Positions 53,491-61,315 of a stretch of DNA of 64,000 nt are shown here, one piece after another; position 1 is the first letter of the stretch; every line of letters begins with the position of its first letter. The translations under genes were made by a program, and so were the position numbers. The notes beneath the pieces were generated by a model. It was given only the letters and a program-made list of their open reading frames with translations, was not told the origin of the DNA and did no database searches. The stretch is taken from positions 62,001 through 126,000 of the forward strand of contig NZ_SGNY01000009.1 in NCBI RefSeq assembly GCF_007002745.1, written 5' to 3'. The DNA comes from Martinezella rhizogenes. GTDB lineage: Bacteria; Pseudomonadota; Alphaproteobacteria; Rhizobiales; Rhizobiaceae.

Positions 53491-54513
53491 TTACTTGAAG
53501 AACTCGCCAGCCTGCTCCGGCGTCACGGTTGCCGTGACTGACCAGTAACCAGGCTTGCCATCGGCGGCCTTGATATTGTCGGCAAGGTTGTCGTTGCTGA
53601 CGAAGGGGATCGGAATATAGATGGCGTTGCCATAGGTGCCACCGAAGACGCCGTCCTTGAATTCCTTGCCCTGCAGCTTCAGGACAGCAACGTTGAGCGC
53701 GCTGGCCATGACACCGGGAGGATTGACCGAAGCGCCGGAATTGAACTTTTCCTTTTCCCAGCGCGTCATGAAGTCCTTGCGGATTTCACCGGTCGCGGCA
53801 ATGTCCTTGGTCTTGCCGGCGGCTTCGATGGCGCGCCATGCGCCGTCCGCCATGCCGTCCTGCACCCAGACGCCGCTGATATCGGGATAGGTGGCAAGCA
53901 GGTTCTGCATGGCCTGCTGGCCCTGCGCCTGATCCCAGCTCGCATTGGCTTCGTTCAGCACCTTGATATCAGGATATTTCTTGAACACTTCGCGGTAACC
54001 GGCGACGCGGGCTTCGTTTGCCGGGTTACCGGCGATGCCGTTGATGGCAACGACACTTCCCTTGCCCTTAAGCGCATCCGCAAGCCACTGCGCGGACTGT
54101 GCCGCCCATGCCTTCTGGTCGATGCCGACATAGATCGCATCCTTCGAGGACACTTCGGCGTCGGTGGCGATAACGAGAATGTTGCGCGCCTTGGCCTGCG
54201 CGAAGATCGGATCGAAAGCCGTCGGGCTGCCGGGATTGATGAGGATCGCATCAACGCCCTGGTTCATGAAATTGCGGATATGGCCGATCTGCCCCTGCAC
54301 ATCGACATTGCCGCTTTGAACGACGACTTCGACCTTGACGCCTTTTTCGCCCCAAGCCTTTGCGGCCGCCTGGGCTTCCTCGATCATCTGCGTGCGCCAT
54401 TCGCTTCCGACGAACGAGTTGGAAAGACCGATCTTGAAGCTCTGCTCTTGGGCATACGCGGACGTGCCGGCCGCCAGCACCAAAGCGGCGGCAGCCATCA
54501 AATGTCTAAACAT
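53491..54513 (-). CDS. ABC sugar transporter periplasmic binding protein
   Basis: The 340-residue protein has a signal peptide (MFRHLMAAAALVLAAG, cleaved near AYAQE) and a peripla_BP_4 fold of the ribose-binding type: IGLSNSFVGSEW and QGVDAILINPGSPTAF. The ATG at 54513 has GGAGGAG eight bases upstream. It is the first gene of the operon, directly after the LacI operators. The sugar is unknown. Confidence 0.9.
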   Translation of the reverse strand: MFRHLMAAAALVLAAGTSAYAQEQSFKIGLSNSFVGSEWRTQMIEEAQAAAKAWGEKGVKVEVVVQSGNVDVQGQIGHIRNFMNQGVDAILINPGSPTAFDPIFAQAKARNILVIATDAEVSSKDAIYVGIDQKAWAAQSAQWLADALKGKGSVVAINGIAGNPANEARVAGYREVFKKYPDIKVLNEANASWDQAQGQQAMQNLLATYPDISGVWVQDGMADGAWRAIEAAGKTKDIAATGEIRKDFMTRWEKEKFNSGASVNPPGVMASALNVAVLKLQGKEFKDGVFGGTYGNAIYIPIPFVSNDNLADNIKAADGKPGYWSVTATVTPEQAGEFFK

Positions 54514-54546
54514 GAAATTTGCTCCTCCAAGCACGGTTTTTAACTA

Positions 54547-54584
54547 ATGAAACCGTTTACATGAGCGAATGTAACCGTTTTCAT
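54547..54584. promoter_or_regulatory. Paired LacI-type operators upstream of the sugar operon
   Basis: ATGAAACCGTTTACAT (54547-54562) and ATGTAACCGTTTTCAT (54569-54584) are near-palindromic and arranged as an inverted pair 6 bases apart. They lie 34 bases before the binding-protein start. The AACCGTT core fits LacI-family operators. The rest of the 307-base gap to the cupin gene shows only a weak hairpin (AATCCC/GGGATT at 54594-54609). Confidence 0.7.
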
Positions 54585-54820
54585 TATCAAGTCAATCCCG
54601 AACGGGATTTTTCTGGCGGTGTCTGGAAGGGAGGTAAAATCAGTGCTGACAGTGTCGCAAAATACGCGCAAAAGAGTGCGATAAACCCTCAAGATGATCG
54701 AAGCCTGCGGCTTTTAAAAACGTCTGGAGCCTGTTCGCCCCATCAGGTTTGAACGCCGCTGTGGACAACAGTGGAATTCCCGCCTCAAATCACCACACAA
54801 TTCCAAGCAGGAGAATGACC

Positions 54821-55216
54821 ATGGAAATATTGCGCGCAGGAACCCGGGCATCCGCCAGAGGGCCTGAAGACTGGTTCACCGGCACCGTCCGCATTGATCC
54901 GCTGTTCAACCCCTTCGACGCGGAGCGGGTTCAGGGTGCGCAGGTCACCTTCGAGCCTGGTGCCCGTACCGCCTGGCACACCCATCCACTCGGCCAGACA
55001 CTGATCGTCGTCTCGGGTTTTGGTCGTGTGCAGCGTGAGGGTGGCCCGGTGGAAGAAATCCGGCCCGGCGATATCGTCTGGTTCGCACCCGGAGAAAGGC
55101 ATTGGCATGGCGCAGCTCCCAATGCCGCCATGACTCATATTGCGCTTCAGGAAGTCAAGGACGGCAAGGTGGTGGACTGGATGGAGAAGGTGACGGACGA
55201 CCAATATGGCGGCTGA
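54821..55216 (+). CDS. Cupin-domain protein
   Basis: The 131-residue protein has two cupin motifs: [17 protein letters not shown] and [12 protein letters not shown], with histidines placed to bind a metal. The ATG at 54821 has AGGAGA seven bases upstream; an ATG at 54815 sits too close. It is divergent from the sugar operon and shares the operator region, so it may respond to LacI. Activity is unknown; similar proteins include small dioxygenase-like and hydroxynitrile lyase cupins. Confidence 0.85.
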   Translation: MEILRAGTRASARGPEDWFTGTVRIDPLFNPFDAERVQGAQVTFEPGARTAWHTHPLGQTLIVVSGFGRVQREGGPVEEIRPGDIVWFAPGERHWHGAAPNAAMTHIALQEVKDGKVVDWMEKVTDDQYGG

Positions 55217-55459
55217 CACCGCCATTCGGGTGTGTCCGTTACGCGTCTAAAACGGGCACGTCCGCATCATCCGCCTGATGATGAGCAGTTGATGGCCAAA
55301 TCCGGAAAGACCGAAATATTTCAGGCGCACGATTTAAACTTTGACTTGTATCCGCAATGGGTGAAACCTTCATCTCATCGCGGATACAAGGTGGAGAATC
55401 GTGATCTTATCGGGTGAAAGTTTTATCGCCTCCATCAGCGCCGATACGGTCGCAACCCC

Positions 55460-57091
55460 ATGTCCGTGACATTCGACAGGCGTGATGTGATTGCAGGATT
55501 GTCGATTGCCGGCCTGATGCTGCCGGAAGCGATCGCCTATTCGGGAATCGCCGGCGTTCCGGCTCAGCATGCCATTCTTGCGGCGATCATGGGCTGCATC
55601 GTTTATGCCATTTTTGGCCAGAGCCGGTTTGCGGTCGTCTCGCCCACATCCTCCTCCGCCGCAATATTGGCCGCGATGCTCGCGACGCTTTCCGTCACAC
55701 CGGCACAGAAGATGCTGCTTGTCGCCATTTCGGTCGCACTGGTGGGCATTCTGTTTCTCTTGGCGGCGGCCACGCGGCTCGGCGCGCTGTCGAGCGTGAT
55801 TTCGCGCCCGGTGCTGCGCGGTTTTGCTTTCGGTCTCGCCATTCTGATCACGACCAAGCAATTGCCGAGCCTTTTTGGAATAAAGGAGCAAACGGGCGAA
55901 CCTCTGGCGATCCTGTTGCAGATCTTCTCCCATCCGCGAGACTGGAGCCTCGAAAGCATCGCTGTCGGCCTCACGGCACTTGCCGTACTGCTCCTCCTGC
56001 GTAAACACCCGATCCTTCCCGGCAGCCTTGTCGTGATTGTGGCGGGCATTGCCGTCTCGATGCTGCTTGATCTTCAAAGCCGCGGCGTCGCCATTGTCGG
56101 CCCCATCGATCTTGCCGGAATATGGGCAGGCCCGCTTTCGGTATCGCTCGATGATGTCGCGCATGTCGCCCGCTTTGCGCCGCCGCTGGTCCTCATTCTC
56201 TTTGCGGAATCCTGGGGCACGATCCGCAGCTTTTCGCTTCGGCACGGTGAAAATGTCGATTCCAATCGCGAATTGCGGGCCTTCGGGCTTGCCAACATCG
56301 CCAGCGCCGCCGTGCAGGGCATGCCGGTCGGCGCCGGCTTTTCCGCCGGTGCGGCAAGCGAAGCGGTCGGCCCGCAGAGCCGCCTCGCCTCGGCCATCGC
56401 CGCAATCGGCCTTGCGATCTTCAGCCTGCTCGCCGCCGGCTGGTTCGCCTTCATTCCGCAGGCGGTGCTGGCAGCCATCATCGCCGTCGCCCTGCTGCAC
56501 GCGCTTGATCCGACGCCGATCATCCGCTTGTGGCGGCTTGGCAATGATGCCTGGCTGGCACTTGCCGCCGCCGCCGGCGTGCTGGCATTCGGCGTTCTGA
56601 ACGGCATGCTCGTTGCCGTCGCGCTTTCCTTCGCCGTCTTCGTCCGTCGGCTTTCCCTGCCTCATGTGATGCATCTCGGCAGGCTGGGCGACAGCCACGA
56701 TTTCGTCGACATGGAACGCCATCCGGATGCCAAGGACATACCGGGCATGATTATCCTGCGCCCGGCGCAGCCGCTGTTTTTCGGCAATGCCGAGCCGATC
56801 CTTGCCGCCGTCACCAAACGCATCGCCGCAAGGCCGGAACTGCACGTCGCGATCATCAGTCTTGAGGAAAGTTTCGAACTGGATTCCACCGCGCTCGATG
56901 CGCTGCTGGAATTCGATACGGCGATGCAGCGTGGCGGCACCACGGTCTATTATGCCCGCATGCACGACCATGTACGTGATTTGCTGCTCGCTGGCGGCGG
57001 GAGTGATCTGGTGGCGCGCAGCAGTTTCAGCGTCGATGATGCCGTAACCACGGCCATGGGCCGGGAGAACAATCATGCCACAGCCTCTTGA
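55460..57091 (+). CDS. SulP-family anion transporter with STAS domain
   Basis: The 543-residue protein has about ten to twelve membrane segments, the SulP-type start DVIAGLSIAGLMLPEAIAYS, and a C-terminal STAS domain (about 430-530: PAQPLFFGNAEPIL, LEESFELDSTALDAL). SulP proteins move sulfate, bicarbonate or other anions; the substrate here is unknown. The next gene overlaps its end by 17 bases. Confidence 0.88.
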   Translation: MSVTFDRRDVIAGLSIAGLMLPEAIAYSGIAGVPAQHAILAAIMGCIVYAIFGQSRFAVVSPTSSSAAILAAMLATLSVTPAQKMLLVAISVALVGILFLLAAATRLGALSSVISRPVLRGFAFGLAILITTKQLPSLFGIKEQTGEPLAILLQIFSHPRDWSLESIAVGLTALAVLLLLRKHPILPGSLVVIVAGIAVSMLLDLQSRGVAIVGPIDLAGIWAGPLSVSLDDVAHVARFAPPLVLILFAESWGTIRSFSLRHGENVDSNRELRAFGLANIASAAVQGMPVGAGFSAGAASEAVGPQSRLASAIAAIGLAIFSLLAAGWFAFIPQAVLAAIIAVALLHALDPTPIIRLWRLGNDAWLALAAAAGVLAFGVLNGMLVAVALSFAVFVRRLSLPHVMHLGRLGDSHDFVDMERHPDAKDIPGMIILRPAQPLFFGNAEPILAAVTKRIAARPELHVAIISLEESFELDSTALDALLEFDTAMQRGGTTVYYARMHDHVRDLLLAGGGSDLVARSSFSVDDAVTTAMGRENNHATAS

Positions 57092-57692
57092 ACCCCATCT
57101 CAGCCCGGTTGAAATCACTGCGCTCAGGCCAACGCAGATGACGGTTGGCCTTCGCGAGGTGGAAAACAAACGCAAACAATGGGCCGCCATTCGCGAAGAA
57201 AAAGGGCCTGATTTTCTCGGCCATCACATGGTGCCCGTCGTCATCGGCTATAAACAGCGTCTCTATCTGGTCGATCACCATCATCTTGCGCTGGCTTTGC
57301 ATGACGAGGGCGTAAAACATGTGCTGACCAGCATCGTTGCTGATCTCTCCCATCTCGGCCGGCAGGAATTCTGGTCAGTGATGGATCATCGCAGTCTTGT
57401 TTATCCTTTCAACGCGGACGGCAAGCGTTGTCCCATCGATGAGTTGCCAAAGCGGATCGTCGATCTCGAGGACGATCCTTTCCGCTCGCTGGCCGGCGCG
57501 GTTCGCGATGCCGGCGGTTTCGCCAAGATCGACGCGCCCTTCACCGAATTTCTCTGGGCGGACTTTTTTCGCCGCCGGGTGAGCAGCAAAGACTTGCGGC
57601 ATTCCTTTGATGAGACGATGGCCGAGGCCGTGGAACTGGCGCGCTCGCATGACGCACGACATCTTCCCGGCTGGTGCGGGAGAACCGAATGA
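57075..57692 (+). CDS. ParB-like (ParBc_2) domain protein
   Basis: The 205-residue protein matches the ParB-like nuclease group of small proteins: LRPTQMTVGLREVENKR near the start and YLVDHHHLALAL. It does not resemble chromosome-partition ParB outside this domain and lacks the usual DNA-binding part. Its start overlaps the SulP gene and its stop overlaps the MscS start (ATGA). Function is unknown. Confidence 0.8.
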   Translation: MPQPLEPHLSPVEITALRPTQMTVGLREVENKRKQWAAIREEKGPDFLGHHMVPVVIGYKQRLYLVDHHHLALALHDEGVKHVLTSIVADLSHLGRQEFWSVMDHRSLVYPFNADGKRCPIDELPKRIVDLEDDPFRSLAGAVRDAGGFAKIDAPFTEFLWADFFRRRVSSKDLRHSFDETMAEAVELARSHDARHLPGWCGRTE

Positions 57693-59779
57693 CAACCCTT
57701 CCCTCCCTTTTCAGATGGATTGCAGCGACCGGCGTCGCACTTTTCGTGCTGGGGATAACCGGCCTTTCCGCGCAGGAGCCACCACCGGCAAAAGCGCCTT
57801 CCGCCGCACAGACGACGGAGCAGAAGGTTGACCAGTTGCTGCAACTTCTCGGGCAGGACGACGTTCGTGCCCTGCTCGCGCAGAAACTTGCGACAACTGG
57901 CGCGGAGCCGCCTCCGCAAACGGCATCACCAAGTCAGTTGAGTGATCTCGACCAATGGGCGAGCAAGCGGCGGGAACATCTTGCCCGCATCATGGGCGAA
58001 CTGCCCGTCATGTCCTCGCAGATTACTTCCGCCTGGGAAAGGCTCGGCGATGCGATCCGTGTCTACGGCCCCTTCATCTTTTTGCTGCATGTGCTGATCC
58101 TCTTCGGCGCCGGCCTTGCAGGCGGCATTGTCACCAACCGCATCATCGTCATGCACGCATCCCGCAGGAACGGCGGGGATATCGGCAAATATGCCTCCGC
58201 TGTCGTGTCGAGGCGGCTTCTGCCCCTGTTCGGATACGGTCTTGTCGCAACCGCCATGTTCCTCAGCATCCAGTGGCCGCCCCTTTTGAGTGCCGTTCTA
58301 CTGCCCTGGCTCGTTATGAGCATTCTCCTGCCGGTGCTTTTTGCCGTTTCCGGCCTGTTGCGACAGGTGGTTGGCCGCGAAACCAGCCCGCGGCGTGATT
58401 TCTGGATCGTCCGCTGGACTTGGCTTGCAACGCTTGCGGGGTTTTGCTGGGCGTTGCTCAGGACGCTCGAAAATCTCGGCGTTCCGCGCGATACGCTCGG
58501 TCTGTTGTCCACTGGCATGGTCGGTCTCCTGTTTCTGCTCGCCAGCCTCTGGATATGGCGGCGGCCCGGAGGCGATCCGGGTTCTGAGCGGACGCGGGCG
58601 ATCGATGTCGCGCTAATCTTCTGCCTCATCATCCTCTTCGGATTGCGCCTTGCCGGCGCAGGCGTGCTGTTCTGGATCGGGCTTTATGCGCTTGTCCTGC
58701 CGGGCCTTGCCTCGACGCTCGGCATCGCCGCGCGGAAACTCGCAACCGATATTGGCGGTTACAGTGAGAGCGACCTTCGCCCCGTTCTGGCCGAGCGCGG
58801 CGTGCGGCTCGCCATCGTCGGAACGGCCATCGTCTGGCTGATCTTCCTCGTCCGCGCCCATCCGGATTCCCTGCCTGATGGCGCCCTGCTCACCTCCATC
58901 GTCGTCGGCGTCCTGCACGGCGCACTCATCCTGCTGCTTGCCGATCTCATATGGATCGCCATCAAGTCGATGATCGCCCGCCGGCTGGAATTGAGCGCCC
59001 CTGTCGGCGACGCAATGAGCGGCCACTCCGGCGGCCAGCCGCAGGACGACCGGCTTTTGACCATTCTGCCGATCCTGCGCAACATGCTCGGCATCATCAT
59101 CGCCGCTGTCGCCGTCATGACGGCGCTTTCGGAACTCGGCGTCAATATCGGGCCGCTGCTGGCCAGCGCCGGCATTTTCGGCATCGCCATCGGTTTCGGC
59201 TCACAGACGCTGGTGAAAGATATCATCAGCGGCGTGTTTTACATGATCGATGACGCCTTCCGTGTCGGCGAATATATTCAGAGCGGTTCCTATCGCGGCA
59301 CCGTGGAATCCTTCAGCATCCGCTCGGTCAAGCTGCGCCACCATCGCGGCCCGATTTTCACCGTGCCGTTCGGGTCGCTCGGCGCGGTCGAAAACATGAG
59401 CCGTGACTGGTCGATCGATAAATTCATGGTCACCGTCGCCTTCGATACCGATATCGCCAAGGTCAAGGCCATCACCAAGGAGATCGGCAAGGCACTGAAA
59501 GAGGATCCGGAATTCGGCCCGTTCCTCATCGAGACCGTCAAGCTGAAGGGTGTCGAGCACTTCGGCGAATATGGCATGACGCTCGGTTTCGGCATGATGC
59601 TGCGCGCCGGCGGGCAATCCTCAGTGGTGCGGCGCAAGGCCTATTCGATGTTGAAGGATGCATTTGCTGAAAACGACATTCAGTTCGCCAGCATGACGGG
59701 CGCCTATCCCGCCGCGCGGTCCGCGAAGCGCCCGGAGGAGGAGCAGGGCGGCGACATGGAGCCGCCGCCCGAAGAGTAA
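57689..59779 (+). CDS. MscS-family mechanosensitive channel
   Basis: The 696-residue protein has a signal peptide (to about LSAQE), a periplasmic region, about ten membrane helices, and the MscS pore region GIAIGFGSQTLVKD (about 505) followed by the beta domain (SYRGTVESFSIRSVKLR). It should release solutes on osmotic downshock. The ATG at 57689 overlaps the previous stop; a GTG at 57674 is less likely. The tail is acidic and proline-rich. Confidence 0.9.
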   Translation: MTTLPSLFRWIAATGVALFVLGITGLSAQEPPPAKAPSAAQTTEQKVDQLLQLLGQDDVRALLAQKLATTGAEPPPQTASPSQLSDLDQWASKRREHLARIMGELPVMSSQITSAWERLGDAIRVYGPFIFLLHVLILFGAGLAGGIVTNRIIVMHASRRNGGDIGKYASAVVSRRLLPLFGYGLVATAMFLSIQWPPLLSAVLLPWLVMSILLPVLFAVSGLLRQVVGRETSPRRDFWIVRWTWLATLAGFCWALLRTLENLGVPRDTLGLLSTGMVGLLFLLASLWIWRRPGGDPGSERTRAIDVALIFCLIILFGLRLAGAGVLFWIGLYALVLPGLASTLGIAARKLATDIGGYSESDLRPVLAERGVRLAIVGTAIVWLIFLVRAHPDSLPDGALLTSIVVGVLHGALILLLADLIWIAIKSMIARRLELSAPVGDAMSGHSGGQPQDDRLLTILPILRNMLGIIIAAVAVMTALSELGVNIGPLLASAGIFGIAIGFGSQTLVKDIISGVFYMIDDAFRVGEYIQSGSYRGTVESFSIRSVKLRHHRGPIFTVPFGSLGAVENMSRDWSIDKFMVTVAFDTDIAKVKAITKEIGKALKEDPEFGPFLIETVKLKGVEHFGEYGMTLGFGMMLRAGGQSSVVRRKAYSMLKDAFAENDIQFASMTGAYPAARSAKRPEEEQGGDMEPPPEE

Positions 59780-59806
59780 AGCTCCCGCTCTCGCGCTCTG
59801 CTGCAC

Positions 59807-60691
59807 TTACCCCATGCGCTCGGACACATATTCCCCCGGCGAAGCCGGAAACACCACGGTTCTGTTGCCGTTGAGGAAGACCCGGTGGTGAATATGGGCG
59901 TGGATGGCGCGGGCAAGCACCTGGCTTTCAACATCGCGGCCAAGCGAGACGTAATCGAGACCGCTCTGGGCATGGGTCACTCGGATCGTATCCTGCTCGA
60001 TGATCGGCCCTTCATCGAGATCGGCAGTGACGTAGTGGGCAGTCGCGCCGATCAGCCGCACTCCGCGCTCATAGGCCTGCTTGTAAGGGTTTGCGCCCTT
60101 GAACGATGGCAGGAAAGAATGATGGATGTTGATGATGCGCCCCGACATTTCCTGACAGAGCCGGTCCGACAGAACCTGCATGTAGCGGGCCAGAACCACG
60201 AGTTCCGCGCCGGTATCCTGCACCACCTGCAGGATTTCCGCTTCGGCCTCCGGTTTCGTCTGCGGCGTGACACGGATGTGGTGGAAGGGAATATCCTCGT
60301 TCACCACCTGCTTCTGGTAATCGAGATGATTGGAGATCACCGCGACGATCTTTACCGGCAGGGCGCCAATGCGGGAGCGATACAGCAGATCGTTGAGGCA
60401 ATGGCCAAAGCGCGACACCATGATCACCACCTTGGTTTTGCGGGAGAGATCATGGAAATCGTAATCCATGTCGAAATCCGCGGCGACGGGTGCGAAGCCT
60501 TCAAAGAGGGCGTCGCGCTCCAGCCCCTGTTCCGAAACGAAGCTCAGCCGCATGAAAAAACGGCCGGTCTCCTGATCGGTGAATTGCGAACTGTCGTTGA
60601 TGTTGCAGCCGGACCGCGCGAGATATCCGGATATGGCGGCAACGATGCCGCTGCGCGCCGGGCACGAGACTTTCATGACATAGATGGTCAA
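59807..60691 (-). CDS. purU: Formyltetrahydrofolate deformylase
   Basis: The 294-residue protein has an N-terminal ACT domain (VSCPARSGIVAAISGYLA) and a C-terminal formyl-transferase-like domain with the catalytic asparagine, histidine and aspartate in NIHHSFLPSF and the later DLDEGPII. It hydrolyses 10-formyl-THF to formate and THF. The start is a TTG at 60691, kept because family members begin at this point and GGAG lies 8 bases upstream; the ATG at 60676 would lose conserved residues. It follows soxA-soxG, which release one-carbon units. Confidence 0.93.
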   Translation of the reverse strand: MTIYVMKVSCPARSGIVAAISGYLARSGCNINDSSQFTDQETGRFFMRLSFVSEQGLERDALFEGFAPVAADFDMDYDFHDLSRKTKVVIMVSRFGHCLNDLLYRSRIGALPVKIVAVISNHLDYQKQVVNEDIPFHHIRVTPQTKPEAEAEILQVVQDTGAELVVLARYMQVLSDRLCQEMSGRIINIHHSFLPSFKGANPYKQAYERGVRLIGATAHYVTADLDEGPIIEQDTIRVTHAQSGLDYVSLGRDVESQVLARAIHAHIHHRVFLNGNRTVVFPASPGEYVSERMG

Positions 60692-60747
60692 AATCCTGCT
60701 CCCCCTTGATGGATCAGCACTCGGACAGTTTTGAAACCGTGGCGAGT

Positions 60748-61302
60748 TCAGGCGATTTCAGCGGCAAGTTCCCTGCAGCCGGTTTCAAGCAAATGGCCAA
60801 GATGCGGCAGGAAACTGTTCCAGATATCCATTCGGAAACGGTCTTCCGCATCGCGCCAGAGCACCACGGTCACGCCGTCGAAAATCGTCCGGCGGGCCTC
60901 TCCCACCGCAATCGTGTCGATATCGCGGGCGCAGCCAAGCGTCAGAAGTTCAGCGGCTCGCGGCCCCTCGATCAGCAGCGTCACTTCCCGACCGGAAATA
61001 TCGACGAGGCTGTGCGGATGGCCGGCATAAACGCCGGCGCAGGCCGCGAGCAATTCGCTGACTTCACCGGCAGGGGCAAGGATCGTCCATTCATCGGGGC
61101 CAAGGCGCACGGCCTGTCTTTCGCCAGCGGAGGCGCGAGCGCCTATCCGCTCGGGCAGGGTCAGGCCAAGTGCCGCGCCTAGTGACGCGACATCACCACG
61201 GGCGCGCAGCGACAGCCGCGCCTGCGCCGGCAGGATGCTGACCCGCGCCGCCTTGCTCTCAGCCAAGGTGCCGGAAATGGGGGAGGAAACACGCATGTTC
61301 AT
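60748..61302 (-). CDS. soxG: Sarcosine oxidase gamma subunit
   Basis: The 184-residue protein has the SoxG features GPDEWTILAPAGE and HSLVDISGREVTLLIEGPRA. It is one of four subunits of heterotetrameric sarcosine oxidase, which oxidises sarcosine to glycine and a one-carbon unit. The ATG at 61302 has GGAG six bases upstream; an ATG at 61308 touches that site. It follows soxA by 13 bases. Confidence 0.88.
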   Translation of the reverse strand: MNMRVSSPISGTLAESKAARVSILPAQARLSLRARGDVASLGAALGLTLPERIGARASAGERQAVRLGPDEWTILAPAGEVSELLAACAGVYAGHPHSLVDISGREVTLLIEGPRAAELLTLGCARDIDTIAVGEARRTIFDGVTVVLWRDAEDRFRMDIWNSFLPHLGHLLETGCRELAAEIA

Positions 61303-61315
61303 TGTCATCTCCGGG

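Noticed and set aside
54594..54612. Short hairpin AATCCC/GGGATT followed by TTT
   Set aside because: The stem is only 6 bases and lies between two divergent promoters, where a terminator has no clear purpose.
54519..54752. A 77-codon frame across the LacI operator region
   Set aside because: It runs through the operators and has no ribosome site or recognisable protein features.
55370..57190. A 606-codon frame antisense to the SulP gene
   Set aside because: No family likeness; SulP and STAS motifs are clear on the other strand.
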